This document shows positions 33,401 through 45,137 of a stretch of DNA of 64,000 bases, one piece after another. Location of the stretch: assembly GCA_035772405.1 (NCBI GenBank), contig JAYKKM010000427.1, forward strand, positions 3,176,501 to 3,240,500, read 5' to 3'. The stretch comes from Chrysogorgia sp. JL179-B06 (lineage: Eukaryota > Cnidaria > Anthozoa > Scleralcyonacea > Chrysogorgiidae). A program made the position numbers and the translations under genes. Numbering within the stretch: the first letter of the stretch is position 1; each line of letters opens with the position of its first letter. The notes beneath the pieces were generated by a model. The model saw nothing but the letters and a program-made list of their open reading frames with translations, did no database searches and was not told the origin of the DNA.

Positions 33401-36400
33401 TCTCCTTCTTTCTAATTTCCATGTCAGCAGTACTGTAGACCTAGCCTCCTTTGCAGACGTTCTTTGTGTTGCTCGTACTTCACTCCCCACTAACGAGCGA
33501 CACAAAGAATGTCTGCGAAGGAGGCTATACTAGACCAAGCTTTTAGAATTCTCTATTTGTATTTCTACACTGTACACAGTACAAAACTTTTATATTACTT
33601 TAATACGATGCAAGCCTCCATCCTTTTACTTACCATGACTGGTAAAATGTGTGCAATCTGTCCAGTAAGCTCAAAGACAATGACAGACACAGAAATGGTA
33701 TGGGTCACAGCTCCTGACATTGCTGCTGCCCCTGTGTGAGAGAGATTGGAACAAAACCGATTAATTATAAACATCAAGATGGATCAGGATGGATAGATGG
33801 AAGTTATAAGCATCACAGTGGCTGGTTAAATATTGTGCTAAATTACCAACTACAGCATAGCCACCAGGTAGAATTTTACTCATGACATCATCTGGTCCAC
33901 TATCATGAATCCCATCAGGAAACCAGGTTGCCATAGCTTCACCAACTAGACGACCAAATGCAGCTCCTGTTTGGTAAACAGTTAACAGTTATAACAATGA
34001 ACAGCTAAACACTAACAACAATAAACACATACAATGGCAAACAGTTCATGTTCAGTAACAGTGTAAACACTTGCCTAGCACAAAAACAGGGAAGAAGATT
34101 CCTGCTGGTACTGGCAATGTTATCGCAATGGCTGTCAATACAAACTAAAATACCAGAAAATAAATGGGTTAGTGAAGAAATATAGTTATCTTAGACTAAT
34201 GAAGATGAATGCAGCCATTAGACATAGCTTGGATCCTAGTACCTTTATGACAATAAATAAGACCAAAGTAACATAGATATTCCCAAAAGCACCATTCCAG
34301 TGTTTTAAGGTAGCAGCAGGCATATCTGAATCCTCTGAGTCACCCAAAGACCATGTGGTGTTTGAGAAAAGCTCCTCGATGGCTTTCTTTTGTGTTAACT
34401 GTAAAGCACCAAAATAAAATGAGTGAACATTTGTTACAACGTTTTAGGGAAACCCAAATGACACTTAGTTTGGTGAGTAGTACAAAAAACGAGAACATGT
34501 GGTTAAATTTATTTAGGCAAAGTTAACTGCAGATGTAGTTAACCAGCATCTTCTCCTTCATAGTTCTTGGGCCCTTTGACTTGTTAAGAACTTGGGACTC
34601 TGCACACAAGTGTCACTCACGCTTGCGAGCACGTCACTACAGCTTTGGACACATTGCTGCTCGTTGGTTGTTCTTGCTTGTCAGTTGCTAGCATAGCTTA
34701 AACGTTTATTGCTATACAACTGCTTAGTTTACAGCTTGTAAAAGATCTGACAAACCATTGAAGAAATTTTAATCTCATGCAGTAGGAAATTGGCCTGATT
34801 AATATTGAAAATACATGTGCATAATAATTTTAAATGCCACAATATAAGATAATAATATACCTCTCCAGCAACAAGCATTCCAAGTCCTCTTGGAAAAGTG
34901 ATAGTTGATATCAACAGTGTTACAATCACTGGATACAAAAATCGGCTGGAAAATGAACAAAATCACTTTGAGTCAATGGGTGTGGCTAAAATTTACAGTG
35001 AGCTTAATCCCATCCCACCATCTACAAATATTTCCCAGAGAATTTCAATTAGTAAGAAACCTCTTCTCCAAGAATCGAGATAAACAATTGTCTCGATGGT
35101 GTCTTCGGAAGTCCACAATTTTCCTGTGAGCATACACAAAGAGAGCACCACCAAAACCACAAAAAACCCTTTTGAGAAAATAAAAATCAGGTACAAATGA
35201 GCTAATAACTTTGAATTACTCCAGCCTCAGTGGCCGTGACTAGTATCGAAGTTCTCCTAAAATTATCAATGGTTAACCAAACATAAGGTTACTAGTAATG
35301 TGTCTTTAAAACACTATGTAAGAAATGTTTGGAGACCAATAAGGACCATTAAGGTACTCACCCAATGAGAGAAAAGGCAATAAATTCTTCAGTATCAAAA
35401 GGAAAGTCAATTCTGAAGTTTGTTTTAAAGAGGGCTGTTATTGTATCTAAAAATGTTGAGGTGTCAGAATGAGTGATTATCATAATTATACCTGCAAGTA
35501 ATGATTCATAATTATACCTGCAATTAATTATCATAATTATGTAAATATTATAATTATGCAAATAAGTAATTATCATAATTATGCAAATAAATAATTATCA
35601 TAATTATGTAAACATCACTAATCAATTCACCTGACTCATTATCCCAAACAGATAGCAAACTAAACATGAATGCACCACAAACTGCTGCGAAAAAACCACG
35701 CCAATAATTTCTGACAGCAAAATATGTGCTTGTTACTTCGATGCTGAACAATACCCCTGTCAAAAGAACACAAAAGTCAATAAACTGAACTAAAAATACA
35801 GCCTGTATCATGCATTAAAGTGTCTATGAAGTGAAAAAATCGCTAGCATTTCGTTCACTGAAAATTTCAAGTGAATCTGCTGCAGAGTCTTTGAGCTATC
35901 AACTCTCAAAGTTTGTCCATTGGCATAGTTTAACGTTACAAAATAGGGAAAGACTGGGATTGAATATATGTGGTATATGACGTATGCAGGTGGATCATTA
36001 ATGTTCAAATCAATTGTTCTTATGCATAGTAAGTACACCTGCATACGTCACAAGACAATAAACCGCGCGTTTCAGATTTCACAAAAAACATTTAGCTATG
36101 CCAAACTTTGAGAGTTGATAGCTCGAAGACTATGCAGCAGATTCACTTGAAATTTTCAGTGTACTCGCCTGCCGTGCTACTTTGTCCGTTAAAGCAAAAA
36201 AATGCTAGGGAATTTTTCACTTCATAGACACTTTGAGTACATCAGATATCTGTACCTCCGATTGGAGCAGCAAAGCAACTCGAAACACCCAAGGCACAGG
36301 CAGCAGCAAGAATTTCTGTGTTACGAGACTCATTCTGGAACATGAATATCATCAGCAAATTAGGGATTTGGAAAAAGTACATGAACTAGATGGCTCACAA

Positions 36401-39400
36401 AATAGAGGATAATTCTCAGGTTACTTTACTGAATGGTATGCTGGTTATCTTACCATAAAGATGCCTCTAAATGAAGTCACAAACTTTCCAAGCGCTCTGG
36501 CAACTATACATGAAATATGAACAAATGGACCCTGGAATAGAGATGTACCCAATTTCAGGAGTAAATAAACAGTAAAAAACAAGAATGTGTACATACTGCA
36601 ATATTAGTTAACGGGGACCACAGTAATTGGGTAAACTATTGTGGTTTCCCTACGTTTTTAATGTATTCACTGTATGTAGGCAAAGTTTATTAAAATAGAA
36701 TAAATATACTGTAATAATATGCATATAAAGTATAGTTATATTAATATAGGCACTATAGTACAATATTATACAGTCATAGGATTTATAAATACTGTATACT
36801 GATTTAAATAGGTCTTACAGGTAGTTTATGTGGGTTATAATTTATTTACATGCTTGCATTAACCAGCAATAAATTATTTTCCTAAGATCTCACTTCTTTT
36901 CCAATTGGAATTCCACTACCTAGGGAAGCTGTCAAGCCAACCTGTAAAAATACAATCATGCAACTTAGAACTACTGTATAACAGATACTCATAAGTTACC
37001 AATGTCAGGCTGCTACGTACTTTGTGTAGTGGACACAGAATATTACATCATTCAAAATTTCAAATGTTTAGTTTAAAAGTAGGGTTAGTATTCCTTTATG
37101 TCAGGGTTACAGTAGGACAACAGTTTTTATTTGGATTCACAAACCACTTTAGCAATCAGAGTAGGTATGGACAAATAACGTTTCAAAATAGTTCCTCGCA
37201 GAATAGCCTTCATCTCAGGAATGCCTGAACCTGATAAAAAGCAAAGCAAAGCAACAATCACTGTATTGCTAAACAGTCCATTATCCAACCAATAATGACA
37301 GTCACTTACCAATGGCATGTGGAGACACAAGGTGTGTAAAACCCACAGAAAAGAATATCAAAGCAACTGGGAATACCACCCACACTAAATATTGGCCAAA
37401 TATATTGCTACTTGCTTGTGAATATAGCCAGAAGTGAGCTGGAAAACATAACAAGAGAAAGAAAATAAATGTGTAATAATTTTAATTAACACATTATATT
37501 TACTCAGAAAAATGTTGCTGATTCTTGCTGATTTCGATTGAACTACATGAACTACATGAACTACATGAACTCACCTGTAACTTTCTGATGACAAGTGAGA
37601 TGGACGATGGTATAACCATTGAGGTAAATAGACTCAGATGGTAGAGTAAAGATTACAGTACATATATATGTGTACAACCTGTAACCTTTTTATGACCAGT
37701 GAGATGCTCTAACCATTGAGCTACATGGACTTAGATGATAAGGGTTCAAGGTTACATATGTGCATGTACAACCTGCAACCTTCTGATGACCAGTGAGTTG
37801 CTCTAACCATTGAGCTACATGGACTCAGATGATAACCTTCTGATGATCAGGAAGATGCTCTAACCATTGAGCTACACAGAGTAAGATGATGAGTGAAGGT
37901 TACATATGTCTTCTGATGACTAGTAAGTTGCTCTAACCATTGAGCTACATGGACTCAGATGATAACCTTCTGATGATCAGGAAGATGCTCTAACCATTGA
38001 GCTACACGGAGTAAGATGATGAGTGAAGGTTACATATGTGTACAACCTTTAACCATCTGATGACCAGTGAGATGCTAACTATTAAGCTACATGGACTCAA
38101 ATAGCAGAGCAAAGGTTATGTCAGGTCTCACTGGCAATCAGAAGGTTCAGGTGAGCTATCATAATACAATTTAAGACAACATTCCTCTAAAGATAATAAT
38201 ATATTACTATATCATTATGTTCATTACCTTGCTGACATTTGTCAATTGAAAAGTCCAACCCAAAACTAATAAGTGCAACAATGATTCCAAGTATTAACAA
38301 AAACAACCAATCACTATCAAATTTTTCCTGGATTGGTTTTGCACATCTTTGCAGTTGCCCTTAAATAACAAATTTCCTACCATTAGATGACAAGTGTCTA
38401 CAGATTGAAATACAATATACCTATCACTAGAAATACATGAACTTATACAGGGTGGCACATGCAGTAGGTGCATTGCCCCTCACCACTGATGTTAAGCCCT
38501 GTTGGACAGGTTAGTACTTGGATGGGTGACCATCTAGGTATACCCGTGTTGACTTCCAAGCTTCAGACTCATGTGAGTGGCTAGAGTTGTTGATTCTCTC
38601 CTATCAGTGTGCTTCGAGGGTTTTCTCCAGGTTCTCTGGTCTTCCCCCCTCTATAAAATCAACACTTCAGATTCCTGGGATAGGAGTATCATGCACCCAC
38701 CCCTACCTTTGGGTAGCATCTGAAGAAAGAGGAGCCTACGGGTCTGCTATACACACATACAGTAGTATTACAGTAGTTGGGAGAAGTTGTTGAATTTTTC
38801 TCCTAAGGGAATTAGTCACTTGAACAGCCAATCACAACCGGCATGCACATTGATTTAATACAGAGGAATAGGGAGGACATTAAAGATGATGTCATTCCAG
38901 ACATTGGCTTGGAAAACCAGGCAGAATAAATTGGTTTCCAGCAGAAGTGCTGCACCTAATTTAATGGTTATTTCTGGTAGTAGTAACCCTAAAACTAAGT
39001 CACAAACTTTAATCCCAAACATGCCCAAAAACTTAACCCAAAGTATTATGTAGACCTAACAACTACCCCCAAAGCATTTGTGCCCCATTCCCCCTGGCAA
39101 TACCCCTATATACAGGTACACATTACTTCGCATTTTTCCCCATCTTGATTTACTGTAAGTTTGAAATTCATCAGGTTCATCAACAGCAGCAACTGGCTGA
39201 TCCTCTCTTGATGATTGACTTCTTAATTCAGCAGCAAAATCTTTGGCATATTCTTGAAGTTCTTCTGTAGTATGACAGCCATACATCTATTATTATAATA
39301 TTATATTTAAATTATCATTAATAATTCACAAATAGAAAACAAAATAAATGGCTGTTCTATTACAATTTAGATGGTAATATAGTATGGAAGTTGCACGTTC

Positions 39401-40391
39401 AAATCTCGCTTGGGCCAACAATTTTCCATTGAGTTGTTTTGGGTTACTATAGCTTTAGCCTTTGGCAGATAACACAAACAGGAGCCTAGGTCTAGTCATC
39501 TACAGCTACAGTAGTACTGTACTATATGTTACTATCTCAAACTCATTGATAATTCATGAACCAAAAACAAAGAAAATCAACTCCGTGACGGACAACTGGA
39601 TATGTGATCTTAATTAGCATAGGATTTTGACGATTTCAACCTCAAATTTCTCTGTAAATGACTTGTTTAACTTTGAGATGCCATTTCAAAGCCTCCAATT
39701 CAGACTGGAACGGATTTCAAGTCCTTGCAATTAGTTACAGTCCTCGGGCTTCACCTTCGACTGCAACTAATTGTGCGGACTTGAAATCCAGTCCATTCCG
39801 CATTGTCGGCTTTGAAATATTACGTAGCATTAAAACCTTATGTAAATGATTACATTCAAGATCTCATCAGTGTTTAATAGGCTTGTCATCATCTTGCAGA
39901 TGAATTATTTGCTAAGTCTGATTTCACTTTCAGCATGTCAATGTATCTGCTCACCATTGACAAATCACAATATTTTACTCAATCTTGTCCAATAATTGTT
40001 GTTGTTATGCATTTTTCGTTCTATCTCGAAATGAATGGATAACATCACAATTATTATCAGTTTGTGTTATCACGGTCTGGTAAATCTCATCCAATATTAT
40101 TGTTAATTATTTGTGTATGATTCCTTGCCCAACAACTTAATACAAATCTACCCAAACCTGTACGTGTATTTGGAAATAAAAAGAGCGAGTGAACTAGCTG
40201 TGAAGATAAATACACCGTGAAAATATTTCAATATATCACGCCATATTTTTCGTCACCATATTTTATCATTCATTTAATACTCAATCAGACATGCAGACAC
40301 TTTCAAAATATTTGAAAAGCTAAATACTTTATGAACCTACCAGAGTCTCCTCGTATCCATAACGATTTTCCGCGTTGTCTTCCTTCGACAT
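30404..40391 (-). CDS. ClC-2-like voltage-gated chloride channel
   Basis: Plasma-membrane ClC chloride channel of the ClC-1/2/K branch. Twenty-six minus-strand exons: 40341-40391, 39127-39286, 38228-38359, 37310-37438, 37145-37230, 36894-36941, 36454-36531, 36256-36334, 35631-35756, 35362-35446, 35061-35168, 34861-34945, 34243-34398, 34075-34144, 33847-33966, 33634-33731, 32850-32959, 32621-32754, 32308-32461, 32015-32060, 31862-31931, 31532-31587, 31313-31360, 31107-31211, 30757-30843, 30404-30478: 2496 bases, 831 residues (human ClC-2 about 898). YEETLMYG at the N-terminus matches ClC-2. Selectivity motifs: [20 protein letters not shown] with gating Glu202, and GIFFP (456-460). [10 protein letters not shown] has Val where H+/Cl- exchangers keep the proton glutamate, favouring a channel. 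Two CBS domains follow (ending QMLLTRH and [15 protein letters not shown]). Intron 14 uses a GC donor (CTAG|GCAAGT). Confidence 0.95.
33050..33305. repeat. GATCCTGCCA-type degenerate repeat
   Basis: In ClC intron 16, about 250 bases carry many variants of GATCCTGCCAGGAT and CAAGATCCTGAC in both orientations. A strongly diverged palindromic satellite. Confidence 0.6.
33441..33530. repeat. 90-bp foldback element in ClC intron 16
   Basis: TAGCCTCCTTTGCAGACGTT is mirrored by TGTCTGCGAAGGAGGCTA, with CTTTGTGT/ACACAAAG inside. A similar pair of ends is at 45317-45452. Confidence 0.85.
35812..36238. repeat. Foldback element filling ClC intron 8
   Basis: AAAGTGTCTATGAAGTGAAA at the left is mirrored by TTTCACTTCATAGACACTTT at the right. 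Arms of about 130 bases also share TTGAGAGTTGATAGCTC and complement. The intron is 35757-36255, so the element makes up most of it. Confidence 0.9.
37600..38155 (-). repeat. Tandem array of tRNA-like SINE heads in ClC intron 3
   Basis: Seven minus-strand units with variants of GTAGCTCAATGGTTAGAGC and CTGGTCATCAGAAGGTT, spaced about 57-95 bases. It ends with a plus-strand fragment (TCTCACTGGCAATCAGAAGG) near 38120. Multiplication of the head alone is unusual for a SINE. Confidence 0.75.
38455..38770 (+). repeat. 5S rRNA-derived SINE (SINE3-like)
   Basis: GTTAAGCCCTGTTGGACAGG and GGTTAGTACTTGGATGGG, then TGACCATCTAGGTATACC, match the internal promoter half of animal 5S rRNA. The 5' third is replaced by unrelated sequence and a 200-base body follows (CGAGGGTTTTCTCCAGGTTC), so it is an element in ClC intron 2, not a 5S gene. 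Part of the body recurs near 32130-32215. Confidence 0.7.
39635..39845. repeat. Foldback element in ClC intron 1
   Basis: GACTGGAACGGATTTCAAGTCC is mirrored by GGACTTGAAATCCAGTCCATTCC (quoted in part), with CTTGCAATTAGTTACAGTC against GACTGCAACTAATTGTGC inside. Confidence 0.75.
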
Positions 40392-41172
40392 ATTGTCAAT
40401 GTTTGTCCAGTAAAATAAGAATTTAAATACTATAAATTACTTCGAACTTGCGAGCGGCCATATTATAATACGCGGCGGAAACACATTACCCGATTAATAC
40501 TCCCCCGGTTAATAGTCGCCCGATTAATAATGCCAAGGAAATTCCAGGTATTAACCCCTACGTACACTTTACTTACCCATTGTGGAAGGTTAGGTGCAGG
40601 TCTTGCTACAGGGTTTTGCACGCCATTATTATTGTTACTTGGAATTCAGGTCAAGATAACGCGAGCTGATCTTGATCTGTCCACCACACCCTGTTGTCGA
40701 CCTGCACCTATCACACCAAAAGCTTTTGGTGGAAGTTATTGCACCTTAATCGTTTCTTTGTATAAAGGGAGGGTTGGTGGGATATTCAATTCTACCCGTT
40801 CTCGTTTACTGCCCTCAATGCTGTGTCCTGCTCTGGCTACGGTCACTCGCTAATGGTCGACCTTATCCCAACATGCTTGTCATGATACTGCGATGTCCCC
40901 CGCACTTGCGCAGTTCCCTTGTTGTTAACCTTGGTTATTACATAACCTCATTAAAAAATCGATATCGGCTAGAATCTTTTACGATATAAAAATGTTGAGC
41001 TACCTAGGTAGTGTTGAAACACAAATCGAAAACTTTAAAAGGTTGGTGTACTGCCGAAATAGTGTGCAAGAGCCCTTTAAAAGCATCCTTCCGGTTACAA
41101 TTCCCCGGATATAAATCGCCAGTTACTAATCCCCGGTAATAGATAAATGAAACTGGCCACGTGAAAGTGATC
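40392..41172. promoter_or_regulatory. Divergent spacer between ClC and oxygenase genes
   Basis: The 780-bp shared upstream region includes a probable element at about 40480-41140, bounded by ATTACCCGATTAATACTCCCC and the related CCAGTTACTAATCCCCGGTA. GCGGCCATATTATAA near 40455 reads as a YY1-like core on the minus strand. No gene seen; the 107-codon frame at 40530 lies within the element and has no recognised domain. Confidence 0.45.
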
Positions 41173-44100
41173 ATGTTTCATGTGTTCATACTGGTTTTAC
41201 TCAACCAAAGTTATTTACTAGTTAAAAGCTTGAAAAGTGGCCCACCTGAACCTAAAATAGGATGCCAGAATGGAGATGAGAAAGTATTTTTAGTGGATGA
41301 CTTGTTGAGACCAGAAGAAGTTGAAATATTTTCCAATTTTATGCAACACCATAGACCTTGGGTTTTGAATTATGAGGATGTGTATGAAGAGGATTCCCCA
41401 AACATGCACAGCAAAGCAACTTGGGTGTCACCGATATCTCTGGAGTTATTTCAACGCACAAGACTTTGGCGGGATTTATCTGGAGTTGTGAAGAAGCTCA
41501 GTGGAAAAGATTACTTTCTGTGTCATGCAATGTTTACAATGACTTACAGAATGGATTGTAATCCTCCCTCTAAAGGTAGCCTTCTCTAAGAGGCTTTGAT
41601 CCTGCTTCTCTATAGCCCAGGCAATAGGTGACTAAGATCTATTTAGGCAGAAATGCATATGGGAGAACTTGAAGAATGAGAAATGGGAAGATCGAGAGTC
41701 TATAATAATATAGGGTTCCTGATATCCCTTGCCATTAACAGCTTGCGATTCCTTGAATAATTGCCTGAGCTAGAAAAAGCCTGGTTAACAACTGATATTA
41801 TTATACGATTCTCATACAATCTCAATTGTGATTGGCTAAAAAACCTACAGGCAATTATTGATGTCTTAATTGTCTTTATGTGGCTTACTTCCTAAACTCC
41901 TAAAAGGCTTCTACATTTATAATTGTATAATAAAACAATTATTGGATTCGGCTTACACATATCAAGAATTATCCAGACCTCTGTCAATGTTATCTCATGC
42001 CTCAGCCTTCAATTCGACAGATAACATTGACAGAGGTACGCTGAATAATTATTGATATCATGTGTAAGCCGAATCCAATAATTGCTCATTAGAAGTTACT
42101 GTACCCTGGGTGCGGGCGGGAAAGGCAGGCGTGCCCACCTCGCTCGCCTTCCCGCATGCCTGCCTTTCCCACCCGCCTGATCAAGCATCGAAGAACCTCT
42201 GGCACCCTGGTCTTAACACAGATCATTGGTCTTTTTTTAACACTTTATATACAAAATTGTGAAGATCTTGAAGACGACAGTGGTATAATGGTGGCAGTAT
42301 TTCTCAATGGTGACATGAAAAAAAATCACTATGGTGAGCTAGTATTCTTCAACAATAACAGCGACGTCTTATGTGGTGTACACCCAGTACAAGGTCGGAC
42401 GATGATCTGGAATAGTAGTATGACTTATGTTTCTAAACCACCATCAATGTCGTATGTCCAAAGTCAGAATACTATTGTAATGAAGCTGACAGATTCACAT
42501 CCAAAATACCAACAGTGTCTTGATCAACAGAAGGTATAATGCTTCTACATGTAAATGTGATTCGATCCATTTTCAGATGTGTTTGACTGCTAGAAGTTGC
42601 TGGGGTGTTGTTTGGTGTTGCTACAGGTGTATGATTTCTCATCTAGAGCCATTTTCCCCTCATGCTACTGTCTCCTCTCGATCCCTCCCTTTTGCCTGTC
42701 TACTTGCCTAAGCCCACCTAACATGATACCAGGGCATTGCTACAGGAGAACTCGAAATGGGTTTGCAAAGCTGCTGTTGTTATTATTGTTGATAATGCTG
42801 ACTGTTGTGGTTTCTAATGTTGCTGTTGTAGCCCGTAGGTTGTTATTCATGTTGTTATTGTTGTTGCTGCCGTGGTGGTGGTTGTTGCTGCTGTTATTGT
42901 TGAAACTACTTTGTATATACAGGTACTGTAGTTGCTTCTACTGAACTGTACGTTCAAATTATTTGAATTCAAACTCTGTTATTTCAGGAAACTGAAAGAT
43001 CCAAGTCTTGTGAATTTCCTTTCATTAACAAGAAATCAGACAGACTACAGAGCATTGAATATGGGGATGTAAACTTTGGAGATCACCTTACAAGTAAATA
43101 CACTGATTCACAAGGTTACAATATTGCGGTTTTTGACGACATTCTAACAAAAAGTGACTTGGACTTGCTGCGTTCACATCTTGTGAAAGACCATCACTCG
43201 TATGGCTTTCAGCTTTATGACTCTGAGAAAATCGAAGATAATGATAATGTAGCTTGGATTTCAATGCAAAAGGTAATGGCAGAATTAAGATAAACAATTC
43301 AAAATGCAGATGTTTTATGGCCACTTGTCAGACTCCAGCTGAGAATGGAGAATTGCTAGTTCCTTGTAATGTCAATATATACAAATGATTAAATATATTT
43401 GATAATTAATTTTTGTTGCTCACTTTCTTAATTTCAGGTTGAAGTTCTTGTAAAAAGTGGACTGTGGCAAGTGGTGAAAAAAAGTGTGCAATATTTAAGT
43501 GGCTTTGATGACTGGTTTCCTTATGATGTATCCATGAATATTGTTCATAGTTTTCATCACACTAGAATTCATGAAGATTGTGAAACTTTTGAGGTACTGT
43601 ACAGTTGATCCTGTTAGTATACTGGTAATTATTAAAGATCCTTGAGAATCCTGTAATCAATGGCACAACCACAGGGCGGGAAGGGTGGGCAAACCCCACA
43701 GGCCCCAAGCAAAATGGAATTAATTCCAAGTCATATATAACCCATGGGCACCTTGATGCCCTAGTTGCTCCACTGCCTGTAATTATCCTTCAAGATCCTA
43801 AGAATACTTGTAGAGACCCGTGGAGTATCTCATGATTCCTACTACCTTTCCCAAACTAATGGAGATTACTTCATTCAAAATCTGACAGAACTGGTCAACT
43901 TTATAGCACTGATCTAGAAATGTGAATGAAAAGTACAATTATTTTCTATATATTTATTTTTCTAGCATGAATACACATTTTTACTTTACCTCAACCCAGA
44001 TTGGATCGAAAACGACTATGGAGAAACAGTATTCTTTGACTTGGTGAATTCAACGAAAGAAGTTGATCCGGGAGACGAGGAATATGAAATTGTTGCTGTA

Positions 44101-45137
44101 GTCCGACCACGCTATGGCCGTATTGTTCTGTTTCGTGGAAATATTCCACACTCAGCCAGACCACCCAGTCCTGGGTTCAAGGGAGCTAGATACACATTTG
44201 CCTGCAAGGTGAACTAATTACTACTAAAACAATCACTATACATGTACTATACTACATACATGTAGCTTCCACTTAGTATTACATTATTGCTATTACCATA
44301 GCTATAAGTGCTACAGAGCTGCAGGCAATAGCAATACAGTACATCCTACTGTACTGGAGGCCTATGGGAAACTACCAGACTGTTCCCCTCCTCGCATCCA
44401 GACGGCTACACCCCCCCCCCCCCCCCCATCAGGGAACCTTAGCCCCTCGTCAGGGAAATATGAACCATTTGTTGGGGAACAAACAGGAATTGGCAGTTTT
44501 TTTTACTTGATTCTTGTTCTTTTACTTGATTCGTGGCCACAACCCACCTAGTTAGCCCCCGTCGGGGACCTTCGCCCGTGTTGGGGAATTCTTGGCACTA
44601 CCCCTGACTTACAGTACTGCACTCTACACCACTATTGGTACAACTGGTTGGTACTTTTGCCAACCAGCTGCTACTACAGTACTACCACAACTAAGTGCTA
44701 CCACCCAATATCACACAGCAACGCAAGATGCTACATTGGTTGCATAAGCAATGTGTGGTATACAGTAATAGCCTCTAAGCTAATTATAGAACCTACACTT
44801 AATGCCGGCAGTACAATATTATACTGGATAAATAATGTAGTTTAACCATACAAGTTTCATCTCACATTTTTAACTTTAATTTTAAACATAGGTGAGCAGG
44901 ACATACAGGGCTGCACAAGAAAAACAAATACAAGAAACCTTAGAAGCTCTTCATCAAGTCAGTATTGATGATCCTGAGAGTGAAGCATTCGGGGAAGAGC
45001 ATTGTGAACATGAAATAACATTTGAAGGAAAGACAGACAAAGACTTCATAAAGACTGAGTTGGCAAAACAAAAGCAAAGACTTGAAGATTGGAAAAAGGA
45101 TAGCAAAGAGTTTTTGTTGAAAGAGCTTTCCAAATGA
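41173..45137 (+). CDS. Secreted protein with tandem 2OG-Fe(II) oxygenase-like domains
   Basis: Exons 41173-41575, 42265-42533, 42988-43272, 43438-43593, 43966-44208 and 44892-45137 give 1602 bases, 533 residues. Residues 1-19 (MFHVFILVLLNQSYLLVKS) look like a signal peptide. Two related prolyl-hydroxylase-type domains follow. The second (about 250-452) has HED (His364, Asp366), distal His433 in GNIPHSARPP, and Lys443/Arg446 placed to hold 2-oxoglutarate. The first (about 38-215) keeps the scaffold (HYGELVFF, QGRTMIWN, SKPPS) but the matching HxD is missing and the distal His is Tyr, so it is probably non-catalytic. The C-terminus (455-533) is acidic/basic and coiled-coil-like. Likely acts in the secretory pathway; substrate unknown. 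The acceptor of exon 2 is the least certain junction. Confidence 0.8.
41930..42090. repeat. Foldback element in oxygenase intron 1
   Basis: CAATTATTGGATTCGGCTTACAC is mirrored by GTGTAAGCCGAATCCAATAATTG (each given in full length 23 only as paired ends: CAATTATTGG and CCAATAATTG). Inner CCTCTGTCAATGTTATCT pairs with AGATAACATTGACAGAGG. Confidence 0.85.
42098..42216. repeat. Small element with TACCCTGGGTGC ends
   Basis: TACCCTGGGTGCGGGCGGG at the left and CTCTGGCACCCTGGTC at the right, with GCGGGCGGGAAAGGCAGGC against GCCTGCCTTTCCCACCCGC inside. A relative, with ACCTCTGGCACCCAGG, is at 50440-50528. Confidence 0.7.
44409..44427. repeat. Poly-C run
   Basis: A 19-base C run in oxygenase intron 5. 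Confidence 0.9.

Noticed and set aside
38455..38560. A 5S rRNA gene
   Set aside because: Only the 3' two-thirds of 5S is recognisable, it has substitutions, no terminal stem and no T-run terminator, and it is fused to a SINE-like body.
41161..41173. GTG start at 41161 for the oxygenase
   Set aside because: The first ATG at 41173 begins a good signal peptide; eukaryotic genes rarely start at GTG.
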